A DNA stretch of 64,000 nt from Liquidambar formosana (taxonomy: Eukaryota; Streptophyta; Magnoliopsida; Saxifragales; Altingiaceae): assembly GCA_039720395.1 (NCBI GenBank), contig CM077826.1, positions 32,484,810 to 32,548,809 of the forward strand, read 5' to 3'. Positions 41,286-53,527 of this stretch are shown here, in pieces. Position 1 is the stretch's first letter, and each line of letters starts with the position of its first letter. Below the pieces are notes generated by a model. That model was given only the letters and a program-made list of their open reading frames with translations. It had not been told where the DNA came from and did not search any database. Both the position numbers and the translations under genes were made by a program.

Positions 41286-42559
41286 TAATTGTATGATAGA
41301 GTAGTGCAATTAATCTCTAATTCTACTTTTATCTCATTTTCTGATAATGTAACAGTAATTGCATAACACATGGATAATATATATGTGGTATTTTTAAAAT
41401 GCTTTAGTAGGCACATTATTAAAAAAATAAATTTAGGGAAATATTTAGGAATCAATAACATTATATGATAAGATAATAAAAAATAAGATGAAGTAACAAT
41501 CTTATTATCAAAAACTTTGGAAATATTAAATCATATTGCAATACATATGTATTAAGTAAATTAATATTTCTAAATCAAAAAATGCATTGTGCTAAGTTGT
41601 TGTGTTCGTATAACGAGCCCTTTTTTTTTTTCTTTCCTTTTAATGTCATATAATATGGGTGATATGGGGAGGGGGAAAAGTCAACTAGCTAGCTTTTTTT
41701 TAATTGGACAGTTTAATAGCTAGCTCTTTTTTCTTTTTAATATGGGTGATATGGAGAGGGGAAAAAGTCACCTTGCTAGCTTTTTTAATTGGACATTTGA
41801 AAAATTTTGACAGCATGGTTATAAACTGCTTCATATTCTATGTGATGAATCATGAATGAGAGCTTCATGATTGGTGAATGATATTGATTAAAAATGAAAA
41901 TTTAGAAAGGAAATCAAGTAAAAAAAAAATATAGCAAAGTAAGATTTCGTCATATAATTGGTTGATAAAAATGAAATTAGAACTTCATTGATAATTACTC
42001 TATTTTGGGGTATATATAGAATAGTGATCGAGATACATAATATCTAACTTGGCAACCTAATAATACCTTATCATGTCTCGATCTATCTTTTGATCGAATA
42101 TTTATGAGACGTGTTTACACTTTACACAATTGTATTTCATGTACATTGCATTTTATTACTTCATTCATATTCCCCACTAGAAGTAAATTTACACAATTGT
42201 GTCCTCATGCATAGGTGTGTTGGCAAGTTCCCTTTGTATTTTCAGGGATCTTAATCGAAGTCGTCCCACCATTAGATATATAGAGTATTTGTCCCATGTA
42301 TTTAGATTTCATAAAACAATAATATCAAGTGATTTGACCACACTTGTTGATCGGACTGTAGTGATCTTTTTCATCGAACTAGTGTTTTAATGAATTCTTT
42401 TTTAACTTTAATCATCGTTTGTAGGTTCATTTTAATATATCTATGATTGAATTTGTACTAGTAGTAGGGCAGAAACAAAATGACAAATTCGATATTGTAA
42501 TATATATATCTTAAATTACATGTCCAAAATTGGTATTTTATATACGTACTGTTTTGATC
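41286..42559. other. AT-rich intergenic sequence with tandem duplication
   Basis: No gene. A tandem duplication with an 87-bp period occurs at 41651-41803: TAATATGGGTGATATGG(G/A)GA begins at 41651 and 41738, each copy followed by CTAGCTTTTTT and AATTGGACA. The rest shows nothing recognisable. Confidence 0.5.
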
Positions 42560-42860
42560 ATATGTGGGATTTTTGGATATCTCATACGATTACAACCGTT
42601 CATTAGTTCATAGATGACATAGAAAAACACTTCCATGTAACTGTGATAGGGCCAGGTGGTATCATAAGCCAATAGAGGACTTGCAAAATGGGATTGTGGG
42701 GTCAAAAAGTACACTGACAATCCCACTTTGTAAGGTCCCTATTGACTTGTGATACCACCTGGCCCTATCACAGTTACATTGAAGTTTTTCTCAGATGACA
42801 TATGTGTGTATTATTTACAAATGATCGTAATCGTATAAAATAATCGTACGTATCATCAAT
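42560..42860. mobile_element. Fold-back element with long hairpin
   Basis: The core 42634-42781 is an inverted repeat with arms of about 63 bp and a loop of about 17-20 bases. The left arm starts CATGTAACTGTGATAGGGCC and its inverted partner ends at 42779. I count about six mismatches in the arms. A weaker inverted match (CATACGATTAC at 42580 against GTAATCGTATA at 42828) extends the structure to about 300 bp. No ORF. It is a fold-back MITE or a potential small-RNA precursor. Confidence 0.75.
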
Positions 42861-43193
42861 AGACGATTGTGATAATACGAAATATATAATCCAAGATATT
42901 CGTTATGGGAAGAGGCTAGGGACGAGGGTATCCTCTTAAAAACCTTGCTCTAAATTTAAAGGCTCTGTAGTCTTTGACCAAGATTGCTTCTCATCCTTAT
43001 AAACATTTTTCAAAAATCAGTTGGAGTGTGTAAACCACGCGCTCCCGAATAGGGTGACTGTATTCCTCTTCTAGTTGTGGTGTTGCTGTCTCTCTCATTT
43101 GCCATTCCACCTTCCTAGTTTCTTCTTCCCATTAATTACATTTCTTCCCTCCCACAGCCTCTTCACACGAATCACACCTCCCTCTCTCTCTCT

Positions 43194-43228
<35 letters not shown>

Positions 43229-43237
43229 CCACACACG
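42861..43237 (+). promoter_or_regulatory. NHL-type gene promoter and CT-rich leader
   Basis: A W-box-type TTTGACC lies at 42973-42979 and a TATAAAC box at 42998-43004, about 235 bases before the ATG. A (CT)n tract (43180-43216) running into (CA)n forms the last part of the 5' leader. A W-box would fit WRKY control of a defence-related gene; that is inference. Confidence 0.45.
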
Positions 43238-43999
43238 ATGACAGACAGAGTCTACCCTTCGTCGAAACCCCAAGCCGTAAATGGCACCACCACCACCGCC
43301 AATCCAGCCTTCCCGGCCACCAAAGCCCAACTATACGGGGCCACTCGCCCCGTCTACCGTCCCCAACCCCACCCCCGCCGCCAGCGGCGGAGCTGCTGCT
43401 GTTCCCTCTGCCTTTGGCTGACCCTCCTCATCATCCTCCTCCTCCTCCTCGCCGCAATAGCCGGTGCAGTCATATACGTTCTCTACCGTCCCCACCGCCC
43501 CGACTTCTCCGTCACCGCCCTCAGAATCTCCCAATTCAACCTCACTTCCTCTTCTCAACTCAACGCCAAACTCAACCTCACTATCGCGGCCCGAAACCCC
43601 AACAAGAAGCTCGTCTTCTATTACGACGCCATGTCCGTTTCTGTGTCTTCGAATGGCGTCGACGTCAGCGATGGAACGGTTCCGGCCTTCGTGCACGGCA
43701 CCAAGAATACTACTGCGTTGAGAGTTTTGACGACGAGTGCTGCTGCTCAACAACTGGACACTACGTCTGCTAGTACGTTGAAGTCTGACATGAAGAAAGG
43801 TTTGCCGTTGAAGGTACGGGTGGACACTAAGGTGAAAGTGAAGATTGGAGGGCTCAAGACCACCAAGCTTAGAATTAGGGTTTCATGTGATGGAATTGAA
43901 GCTACTGTTCCTACCGGAAAGTCGCCCACGACGGCATCCACTTCGGGTTCTAAGTGCAAGGTTGATCTCCGGATCAAGATCTGGAAATGGACTTTCTGA
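43238..43999 (+). CDS. NDR1/HIN1-like (NHL) membrane protein, LEA_2 domain
   Basis: Intronless gene for a 253-residue protein of the NDR1/HIN1-like family, which sits at the plasma membrane and often responds to pathogens or abiotic stress. The N-terminus (1-50) is hydrophilic, Pro/Thr-rich and ends in a basic cluster (RRQRR). A Cys-rich start and single membrane helix lie at about 53-82. The extracellular LEA_2 domain covers about 108-225, with the family motif NPNKKLVFYYD at about 120-130 and a central VPAFVHGTKNT segment in place of the usual PFYQGHKNT. A KTTKLRIRVSCDGI block follows. Length and layout fit the NHL6/NHL13 group, but I cannot assign one member. Codon use is rich in C and G at the 5' half, unlike the AT-rich surroundings. 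ORFs in other frames here are shadows. Confidence 0.95.
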   Translation: MTDRVYPSSKPQAVNGTTTTANPAFPATKAQLYGATRPVYRPQPHPRRQRRSCCCSLCLWLTLLIILLLLLAAIAGAVIYVLYRPHRPDFSVTALRISQFNLTSSSQLNAKLNLTIAARNPNKKLVFYYDAMSVSVSSNGVDVSDGTVPAFVHGTKNTTALRVLTTSAAAQQLDTTSASTLKSDMKKGLPLKVRVDTKVKVKIGGLKTTKLRIRVSCDGIEATVPTGKSPTTASTSGSKCKVDLRIKIWKWTF

Positions 44000-44465
44000 A
44001 AATAAAAATTACTCTTAAGAGAAAAAAGGTTTGTTCTTGTTCTTGTTCTTGTTTTTTATTTTTATTTTTATTTTTATTTTTATTATAAAGAAGAATTTGG
44101 TATTATTCATTTTTGTTTTGTAATAATATGTTTGTAAAGAGAAGGCCAGCCAAGAAGGTTTTGTTGGCTGATTGTGTTAGGAAAAAGAAATTTATTATAT
44201 ATGGATTTGCAGGATATTTGTGATTTTTCAAATTGGTTTGTGCGTTTGAATGGATCTTTGATACTTTCTTTGAAAAATGGGTGTTAATAGACTTTGTTTG
44301 GTTGCTAAGAAAAATATATACTCCCTACGTTTAAAATTTTTATTTGGTGTGGTTTCCAAAATAATAGTGGAAAACCCTCAACTAAAACCAAAAAACCAAA
44401 ATTCCAATCTCAAATTTTATTCTCTCACATTTTTTTTACCGTCTATTTGATTAATGAATTCTACC

Positions 44466-44501
<36 letters not shown>

Positions 44502-45019
44502 AGAGAAAAGAATTAAAAAGAAATGATAAAATCATATCAAACCAAAAATTATTCTAATTATTTTTTTGTTTTTAATTTTTTATATTTTATATTTTTTTCC
44601 TTGATCAAATTCATAAACCAAATAAAGTGTTAGTGAAAAATTTTAGTTTAAAGTATTTGGCATTATTTGATTTCTCATTTCGTATATTAATGGAAATTAT
44701 GATATTGGATAAGAGCTAGTACCACTAGTCTTACCGACAATTTTTTAAATTTTTCGCATGTCCTTTGATGCGGCAATTGACATAACATAATGGCCGAAGC
44801 GTACAAAAACTAATCCCAAAAAGATTTAGAATATTATATTATTATAAAAATCCCAAAAAGGTTTACAGCAATAGTGGGGTGCTTTATTGTGTTGATGTGG
44901 CAACACTATATCGACTCTCACAGATTAGTATAGGATTCCTTCGAAACGTGTCAACCACCGAATCAAATAAGAAACCAAATTTTAAAAATAGCACACATAT
45001 ATATATATATATATATATA
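44000..45019. other. NHL gene 3' flank and AT-rich intergenic sequence
   Basis: The first part is likely 3' UTR, with T4A-type repeats at 44052-44082. A poly-A tract of about 28 lies at 44469-44496. Nothing else supported. A TA tract ends at 45018 against the next Helitron. Confidence 0.4.
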
Positions 45020-45531
45020 CTAGAATGGACCCGCGCGATGCGCGGGAGCCAAACAATAACTTCATTTAAATACTTATATAAGTACCAAAAATGCTATTAT
45101 TTTCTCTCAATCTAGTTAAATAGGATTATTAAGAAAAAGAGATTTAACAATGAAATAAAAAAAAATGATTAAAGTTAAGTGATCAGGTTTTTAATTTTTC
45201 CAAACAATCCTTTAGTATTGATTTTATAGTCACGTTGATAGTCCAGTTTGTAACAAATTGACAATCAATTTTTGAACTTTTTCTCCTATGGATTAGGTAG
45301 TCTTTTCTTCTTTGTTATTGCGGAATTACCTTTTTGCCTTTCTTAATTCATCTCTTTAGTTTTTTTATTACTTGGCTTTTTAGGTCTTTTGGGTATAATA
45401 GAAGGATTGCTGACATCATCATGTGGGTCCAAAATAAAGGAGAAAAGGAGATTTTGGAGAGAATGGTTATACACTTGCCACATCATCTATTACTGATGTC
45501 ATCATAACTCTTAAATATAATATGTAATAGA
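45020..45531 (-). mobile_element. Small complete Helitron
   Basis: On the minus strand it starts TC (plus 45530-45531), reading TCTATTACATATTATA, and ends with a hairpin with 7-bp arms CCCGCGC/GCGCGGG (45030-45046), a short spacer and CTAG (45020-45023). Flanking bases are A and T on that strand, the normal Helitron target. At 512 bp it is non-autonomous. The sequence just inside the 3' end is related to the fragment at 57684-57899. Confidence 0.85.
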
Positions 45532-45551
45532 TATATATACACATACAATTA

Positions 45552-45835
45552 TGTTTCCATTAGCACGTATTGATATAAGTTATATCAGTACCATGTATTA
45601 GAGGTTGTACCTCTTACATTGGTCCAATGCATCTTGTATCCCACTAATGCACAAGGTATAACTTCCAATGCAGGTGTTAATAAGTACGTGTTAATATAAT
45701 TTATATAAACACTGGTATTGGGGTTGTACTTTTGTATATTAGTTGGTTATGGGAATACATTGATCAATACAAGGAATACAATTCCCAATGCATGATGTTA
45801 ATATAAATTATATTAACACGTACTGATCTGATCAG
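45552..45835. repeat. Dispersed repeat, copy 2, with internal duplication
   Basis: Two diverged units (about 45562-45690 and 45690-45835) each carry ACGT(A/G)TT(G/A)ATATAA, a GGTTGTAC motif and CCA(A/C)TGCA. The ends are roughly inverted (GCACGTATTGATATAAG and ATATTAACACGTAC). Same family as 33980-34200. Confidence 0.55.
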
Positions 45836-47403
45836 GACTAATATACATATATTAATTTTCAAAGCCCTTTTGGTCTCTCATTATTTTCTTTGGTCTATTG
45901 CTAAATTCTAAAATAGCAAAAGGATGGTTTGGCCATAAAGTCGACAATCATATTCTTTTTTCAATAAGCAAGTGAAAGAGATATATTAAGATGTTAAAAT
46001 TGGGTCATCTCTAATCTCATCTTCCTAAAAAAAGGACAAAACGAGATAAATTTGAAATTGTGATCGGAGCAAAATGGTTGCAACGCATAGTCTATTACTG
46101 CCAATTTATGGGCAAAATAATTGACCCTACAAGGAATAATATGAACAACTCAAAAATTAAAATTACTAAACAAAAGTCTAGTATCAAAGATAGGGGAAGC
46201 AATTACCCAAGGGGAGGGTCAAATCTTCATGCGCAAGTGGTTCTAGCACAACAGTAGATATATGAAGTGAATTGGATGTCCAAAATTTCAAATATTTGGT
46301 GGCATATTGGGAAGGTGGGTCCATGCTATCGTGTGGTTGATAGATGTTATATTATCAGTTGTTGAGTCTCGATTGGTGGTTGTCACTTGCGAACGTGCAA
46401 AAGTCTCAATTGTGGTTATAATTGAAATTAACATTATTTGGTGCATACATATGAATATTATAATATGTTTGTGTCGGTGGGAGTTTTTGAAGGTTATAAT
46501 AATTGTGGTTGTGTTTCAAGTGGGGCCCTAAATCCTATAACACACCCCCCCCCCCCCCAAAAAAAAAATAAAAAAAATAAAATAATGTAGGGCCTTCAAA
46601 TTGTTTCCAGCTAAATAAAGGCATAGGCATGTGGCGTGTACATTGAATTCAATGGAAAACACTAGATTTCTCGCTACCTTTCGAAGTATAACATATGCAG
46701 GGCATGTTAATAACATGCAATGAGCCAATGAAATGGACTGCTTGACAACGACTCAGGGAGGTGAAAAGTCTGGAGTGTCCACAGGACTAGAGAGGATATA
46801 TTTGCTCCCTGACAGGATTGATGTGGAATGTGATTTGAGCAGTGGTATTTAAGAGGGGCGAGAAATTTTAATTGGCGATGTATAGTTGCATTTTTTAACA
46901 AGTAAAATTAATTTCAACATTGCTCGAACCAAAAGAAAAAAAAATAAAAAATTGAAATTCCAACATTGTTTGCAACATATACAGTGCATGGTGCAAGCTT
47001 GGTGTCTAATTTTAAGATTGAGGTGGGGTCAATGATTCAATTCTGACACAAAACATTAAGAAAAATGGGTAATGACTCTTAGCATAAGAAAAAAGTTGAA
47101 GTTACAAAAATAAATTTAGATTCATTAATGGATTTTTTTTTTTTTTTTTTTTTTGAAATTAACGATAAGGGGTATCACAAGTCTTAATTTGTGCCGAGAT
47201 TTCATTCCAAACTAGTTCTTTAACAGTTTATGCGAGACGTCCCATATTCACACAAGCAGCAATAATTCCGAGAAGTCAAAACGATGACCTTTGAGAAACA
47301 TACATGCACAAATCCTGACCACTAGGCCAAATATAACCACATAGGAGCATGAATGGATGTTACACCATATTAATCATTGATGAGTATCTTATTCTTCACT
47401 TAG
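45836..47403. other. Intergenic, no gene supported
   Basis: Short ORFs at 46060-46257 and 46307-46531 have no recognisable domain. A C-run then A-run lies at 46543-46569. T-tract at 47131-47154. Nothing else identified. Confidence 0.35.
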
Positions 47404-47703
47404 AGCCTGTTTGGTTGTTCAATTCGAAATTAAATAATTCAAGAAATTTTATATAGGATTGAAGGCATAAATTCATCACTTTGAATTATAATATTTTAAA
47501 ATGTTAAAGTTATCATTATAGTTAATATTGTAGAATCAATTTTAAGGAATTCATGAAATGTCACTATTTTGAATTGCCACATTTATTTGTGATAATAAAC
47601 ATCATTTTCTTGAATTTGTTAATTTAAGATGATGGAGTGTGCCTTCAATATTATGTAAAAATTTTTAAATTATTTAATTTTGAATTGTACAACCAAACAG
47701 GCC
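47404..47703. mobile_element. MITE with about 35-bp terminal inverted repeats
   Basis: The left end GCCTGTTTGGTTGTTCAATT is followed by CGAAATTAAATAATT. The right end is the inverted copy AATTATTTAATTTTGAATTG then TACAACCAAACAGGC. CTTAG lies on both sides (47399-47403 and 47704-47708), a possible 5-bp duplication. No ORF. Confidence 0.7.
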
Positions 47704-48528
47704 CTTAGTGGATGGCTATGTATGTACGAATGATGAACAATGCAACATTTTCATTAGTGGAGAAGGTGGTGGCTAACTGGCTATGGTGGTAGCCACTAGG
47801 CAGTCAGGTTGTTGGCGGTGTGATTGTCCGTAAGTGATGGCACTAAAAACTTAGGGGTCGTCTGGAAACATAGAAATCCAATTAGCTGCAGACGGTCGAG
47901 TAGTCCCTTCCCTAAATTTCTAAACAGGCCCTTAAGATGTTCCCACATGTCACTATGTGAAAAAAGGAAAAAAAAAAAAAAAGTTTTTTTTTTAAATTTT
48001 GTTTTTTCCTTTTCCATGATAAATCTCTCTCTCTTTAACTTCTCATCCTCCCTATGTTAAGGAAATACCAGAATCAGCCAATCATTTATTATCTTAGTTG
48101 TCATTAATTGTCTCTTTTCCTTCTCTTAGGCCCTAACGTTTTTCCTATTCCTTTTATATGTCTCTTCTAGCTCTATCAAGGGCGGACGGAGGGGTGCTAG
48201 AGAGGCACCTGACCTTCTTCACCCATTTTAAAAAGGTTTGTTACCATACAAAAATTTTGGCATTTCTACATCTGATGATGCTAAATTTTTTTTGGTCTTT
48301 CACATTTTCTAATTGTAACCCTCCATCTTTCTTTTTTCTTTTCATATAAATAACTCCTACACATTTTATCTCACAAAAGTTTGATATTTCTAATTGTACC
48401 CCTCTTACTATAAATAAATATTTATGCTTTGTATTAATTATTAAGTTCACACAAATTTTCTTTGTTTTTGTTATTGTTTATTAGGAAAAAAAAAATCGGT
48501 AGAAAGTTACTTCAAAGGATTCTTTAAT
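47704..48528. other. Intergenic, no gene supported
   Basis: No ORF with recognisable features. Poly-A and poly-T tracts at 47966-47993 and a CT-rich tract at 48023-48035 are present. Confidence 0.35.
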
Positions 48529-48917
48529 GGGGGGTACTGCCACCACAAAAATTCCTTTGCACTCCTCTTAGTTTACGTTTTTTATGGTTTTATGAAAAAT
48601 ATAAGAAGTTTTCACAAAAACCAGTCACATTGTTTATTAGAAAACATCATTTTGAACAACTTTGTAGAAGAAAAGTTTTCCAGAATTTGTCGTTTAAGTG
48701 GACTTTTTGGACACATAACATTTCACGAAAAATGGCGAAAAATCTAATTAAACGATAGATTTTGAAACGAATTTCTTGTACAAAGTTGTTCAAAATGATA
48801 TTTTCTAGTAGATATCGAGGTTAATTTTCACGAAAATCTTTTATATATTTTACATAAAACCTTAAAAGTGTAAACTAGGTGAGGGTGCAAAGGAATTTTT
48901 GTGGTGGTAATAGCCTC
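48529..48917. mobile_element. MITE, intact copy of the 38359 family
   Basis: Left terminal CTGCCACCACAAAAATTCCT and right terminal (AGGAATTTTTGTGGTGGTAA) are inverted copies, and the match extends through TTTGCAC and AGTTTAC. The interior has further internal complementarity (GAACAACTTTGTAGAA against TTGTACAAAGTTGTTC). About 389 bp, no ORF. A partial copy is at 38359-38570. Confidence 0.7.
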
Positions 48918-49361
48918 CTCCTTATTCTATTTATAGAGTGAGAAAAGAAAAAAAAAGAAAAAGAAAAAGGAATAGAAAACAAACATCCAAACAAAAGTAG
49001 ACCAAATTCCTAACTTCGCCACTGACTGTTGTGCACAATTATCTCCTTCATGGCTCACAGTCGATACATGGGTTCACTAAAATCATATTAATTATGTTAA
49101 TTATTAAGTTCAAAAAAAAATTTTTAATCTTGTTTTTGTCTATTAGCACAAAAAAAAAAAGAAAAAGAAAAAAAGGAAATATTGGTAGAAGGTTTTATTC
49201 AATTTTTTTTAATTATTTATTTTTATTTTTTAAAATTTATGAAAGGAGTAAAAGACACTAACATCTAAACGAAAGTCAATCTTCTGAAAGTAAATTCCTG
49301 GCTCCGCCACTAACCCTTAGTATCTTGAATATCCTAATTCTCTCATTTCACTATGTGCTTT
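48918..49361. other. Intergenic, A/T-rich
   Basis: No gene. It ends in GCTTT at 49357-49361, the left target duplication of the copia element. Confidence 0.45.
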
Positions 49362-50358
49362 TGTTGGAAAATAATGGAGATGCTACTGTATAAAATGAAA
49401 TAGCTAGTACAAGAATTGAAAAAATACAAACAGTGTCGGTTGAGGCGTGTACAAGGCATTGTCCTTAAGAGTAGTTCCGCCCCTCTGAGTATTTAACTCG
49501 GTGCAGTAGGTCACAGCGCTTTACCCTCCAGGATTCAACAACCGGGCTCCTACAAGCGTGCACTCGCAAGTGTAGGAGTGAAACGAAGAACTCAGAATGC
49601 TCCTGACTCTCAAAATATTATAAAATTGCAGAAAGAAAACAGAGAGAAGAAGAGAAGAGACGATTTGTCTTTTTGTTGTATGTCTCTGTTGAATGAAAGG
49701 GCTGGTATATATAGGCTTAGAAACCAGTAACAGCCCTTAAAATAAATTCCCAATAGTCAAAAAATATAAATACGAAAATAAATTTCCAACAGTCAAAAAA
49801 TATAAATTTCAACAGTTAAAAAATAATTAAATTCCAACAGTTAAAAAGTAATTAAATTTAAATAAAATTGAAACTGTCAGCTGATTTAATTAGAATAATC
49901 TTGGCATAAAAATGGGTCACTGAACTGGGTCGTGGATAACCCAGTATCCAAAAGTCAAAGTAGCAAAATGCGGGTCAATCCCGCCCACACATGTGAAGCC
50001 AATTTTCGGGATTTGCACCCCTCCTGCGCGCACGTCGTACGCTCGCGACGCGCCCGACTAAGTCAATTTTCGGACCCCAATCCCGCAAATCATTCGATTG
50101 GGCTTCGTCTCATGCGCACGTGGGGGCTCCCTACATCTCCCCACATGATATTGTATACAATAAGTGGAGTACTATATAAGCCCACTAAAACTTTTTTACT
50201 TTTTCAATGTGGGACAAGATGTCGTCACACTCAAGTTAGCCCACTAAAACTTTTTTACTTTTTCAATGTGGGACAAGATGTCGTCACACTCAAGTACAAA
50301 ACTCTTTTATGAAAACCTTTGATTTTTGAAATACTTATTTTATACTTAAAATACAACA
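49362..50358 (-). repeat. 3' LTR of the copia element
   Basis: 997 bp. Relative to the 5' LTR it carries an extra tandem copy of a segment of about 59 bp (AGCCCACTAAAACTTTTTTA starts at about 50178 and again at about 50237). Without it, LTR lengths agree (about 938 against 940). On the minus strand a TATATA box lies at about 49711, with the leader downstream. Confidence 0.95.
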
Positions 50359-50929
50359 ATCCCCACATATTTCAAAAAAAAAAAAAAAAAAAAAAAAAAA
50401 CAGAAAGAAAGGAGTGTGAGAACTTAATGCATCGGTTATGGTGTCTTTTGGACTATGAACTAAACATAAGATATATAAGCAGTGACCCACAGAAACCTGG
50501 TGAGATATAAAATTTCTATGAACCAAAATTCCTTAGCGTGAATCAGTCGACTTACAACCCACATACAATTCTCAAAATCTGAGTTCTTCTAATCTGGGTG
50601 GCACGAATAGGCCATGCGCCATACCTGAAAATTCATGAGTGCTCTAGAGAATCTGCCCAGACTCTCATAGGAAGCGGCCCCACTTCCACACCCATATAGG
50701 TGGATCCATCAAGTGTGCACTACAAATAACACACCACCCAACGAGGACTATGGAATCCATTAAGAGTTAAACTCAACCTTACTCATTGTAGTTTACACTA
50801 TCTACTACCATAGGAAGGGACTCTCAAAATATTATAAAATTGATAGTGCACTCCAAGTCAACCAATAACTTGTTATTACCCATATGAACCTAATTCTTAG
50901 GATCTCCATTCACATAGGTTGGGTTACCA

Positions 50930-52399
50930 TTACTGTTGACCCTTTGTTATAGGCATTAGTCCCATTCCCCTCGATGTATTACTCACTAGGTTTCTACCCA
51001 ATGGTGTTGTCAGAGGATCGGCCAAATTCAACTCTGACCTCACAAAGTCAAGGGATATAACCTCATCACTAAGCAATTGCCTCACTATATTATGTCTTAG
51101 GCGTATATGCCTACTCTTCCCATTATAAGATTTACTCTTAGCTTTGGCTATAGCAGCCTGGCTATCACAATGTAGAGACACAGTTAGAGTTGGTCTCACC
51201 CAAATGGGAATATCTGCTAAGAGGTTTCTAAGCCACTCAGCCTCTGTACCTGCCTTCTCTAATGCTATGAACTCGGACTCCATAGTAGACCGAGTTATGC
51301 ATGTTTGCCTGGTAGATTTCCAAGATACTGCACCTCCACCAAGTGTAAACACATAACCGCTAGTAGATTTTGTTTCATCTGAATCAGAAATCCAGTTAGC
51401 ATCACAGTATCCCTCTAATATAGAAGGAAAACCATTATAATATAAAGCATAATCAATAGTTCCTTTCAAATATCGAAGTACTCTATACAAAGCAGTCCAA
51501 TGATCTCTATTAGGATTATGAGTATATCTACTCAATCTACTAACAGCATATGCAATATCAGGTCGAGTACAATTCATCAAATACATTAAACTACCAATTA
51601 TTTGAGCATACTGGGATTGTGAGACACTATCTCCTTTATTTTTCTTTAAATGAGAATTAGCATCATAAGGTGTAGATACACATTTGCAATCAAAGTATCC
51701 AAACTTCTTTAAAAGTTTTTCTACATAATGTTCTTGTGAAAGAAAAATACCCTCAGTAGTTTTAGTTATTTTTATTCCAAGAATAAAATTTGCCTCACCC
51801 ATATCTTTCATATCAAATTGAGAAGATAGAAAATTTTTAGTCTCTTTAACAATATCTAAACTAGTTCCCATGATCAACATGTCATCAACGTACAAGCAAA
51901 TAATAACATAAGAATTATCATCAAATTTGCTATAAATACATTTATCAGAATCATTAATCAAATATCCATTAGATGTCATAGCATTATCAAATTTCTCATG
52001 CCACTGTTTCGGTGCTTGTTTAAGACCATATAAAGATTTAACTAGTCTACAAACTTTATGCTCATTACCAGGGACAACACAACCTTCAGGTTGGTCCATA
52101 TATATTTCCTCTTCTAAGTCTCTATTTAAAAATGCAGTTTTAACATCCATTTGATGAATAATCAATTTATTTATGGAAGCTAATGCAATTAAAATTCTTA
52201 TAGAGGAAATTCTAGTCACAGGAGCAAATGTATCAAAATAATCTATACTTTTCTTTTGAGTATGACCTTTAGCAACCAACCGAGTTTTAAATTTATCAAT
52301 TGACCCATTAGGTTTTAACTTCTTTTTAAAAATCCATTTGCAACCAATAGTTTTAGAACCCGGAGGTAAATTAACCAATTCCCATGTATGATTAGACAA
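50930..52399 (-). pseudogene. Copia reverse transcriptase and RNase H
   Basis: The longest surviving part of pol, about 490 codons. The RT fingers/palm region ([19 protein letters not shown]) leads to the QMDVKTAFL motif and the catalytic YVDDM box. RNase H follows with the copia-typical YCDANW, STRQ, MESEF and CDSQAAI motifs, ending near the 3' untranslated region. Catalytic residues that I can see are intact. It is separated from the upstream piece by an in-frame TAA (52475-52477), so it cannot be made as part of a normal polyprotein. Confidence 0.93.
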
Positions 52400-52474
52400 A
52401 ATTGATTCAATTTCACTATTAATTGCTTCTTTCCAAAATGTTGAATCAGGAGAAGTTATAACTTCATTATAAGT

Positions 52475-52846
52475 TTATGGGTCATTATCAACAAGAAAAG
52501 TATAAAAATCATCTCCAAAATTAGTTTTTTTTCTTACTCTTTTACTCCTTCTTAATTCAATTTCAATATTATCATTAGACTCTTTTTCAATTTCACTTTG
52601 AGGTTCACAAATTATTTTTTCAACTTTAGATTTTAAAGGAAAAATATTTTCAAAGAAATCTGCATTTTTAGTTTCCACAATTGTGTTTGGTTCCATAATA
52701 TTATTTTTACTTTTAATTACCAAGAACCTATATGCAGCGCTATTCTGAGCATAACCAATTAAAATACCATCAAAGGTTTTAGGACCAATTTTTCTCTTTT
52801 TAGGTTCTGGTAATAATACCTTAGCCAAACACCCCCACACTTTCAA
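52475..52846 (-). pseudogene. Copia integrase C-terminal part and linker
   Basis: This has the KVWGCLAKVLLPEPKKRKIGPKTFDGILIGYA segment typical of the copia integrase C-terminus, then an acidic/basic linker leading to RT. It is bounded by an in-frame TAG (52874-52876) upstream and TAA (52475-52477) downstream, both in the integrase/RT frame. Confidence 0.88.
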
Positions 52847-52873
52847 ATACTTTAAATTAGGTACATGTCCTTT

Positions 52874-53527
52874 CTAATGTTCATAAGTTGTTACTCCATT
52901 TTTCTTATAAGGTATTCTATTTTGTACATGACATGTAGAAAGAATAGCTTCACCCCACAAATTAAGTGGTGCCCTAGAACTAATTAACATAGAATTCATC
53001 ATTTCTTTTAAAGTTTTATTTTTTCTTTCAGCTACTCCATTAGATTCAGGTGAATATGGAGGAGTTACTTCATGTATTATGCAATGTTCTTCACAAAAAT
53101 CATTAAGGGGTTTGAATTCATATTCTCCTCCCCTGTTAGATCTAAGTTTTTTAATTTTTTTATTCAATTGATTTTCAACTTCTGCTTTATACTTAAAGAA
53201 CATTTCAGTAGCTTCATCTTTTGTTCTTAATAAATAAATTTTTGTATATCTTGAATAATCATCTACAAAAGTTATGTAATATTTCTTTCCACCTCTTGTT
53301 AGTGTGCTTTTCAAATCTCCAATATCACTATGAATTAATTCTAAAAGTTCAGTTGCCCTATCAACTGATTTACAAGATTTTTTAGTTAACTTTGATTCTA
53401 TACATACCTTACATTTTTCATTATTTTTTATTGATATATTATGAAGTAAATCAAGTTCTTTCATTTTCTTAATATAAGAAAAATTTACATGACCTAGTCT
53501 AGCATGCCATAAATCAATAGAGATCAA
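52874..53527 (-). pseudogene. Copia pre-integrase and integrase core
   Basis: The zinc-binding pre-integrase region (WHARLGH... CKVCIESK) is followed by the integrase core with HSDIG and FVDDYSR. At the position of the second catalytic aspartate the motif reads RSNRGGEY (Asn codon at 53135-53137), so the DDE triad is broken. The SPESNGVAERKNKTL glutamate motif is present. It ends in an in-frame TAG where the family has a conserved Trp. Its frame differs from the protease ORF. Confidence 0.92.

Noticed and set aside
43075..43773. Second and antisense ORFs over the NHL gene
   Set aside because: Shadows caused by the GC-rich codons of the real gene; only the 43238 frame shows the membrane helix and LEA_2 motifs.
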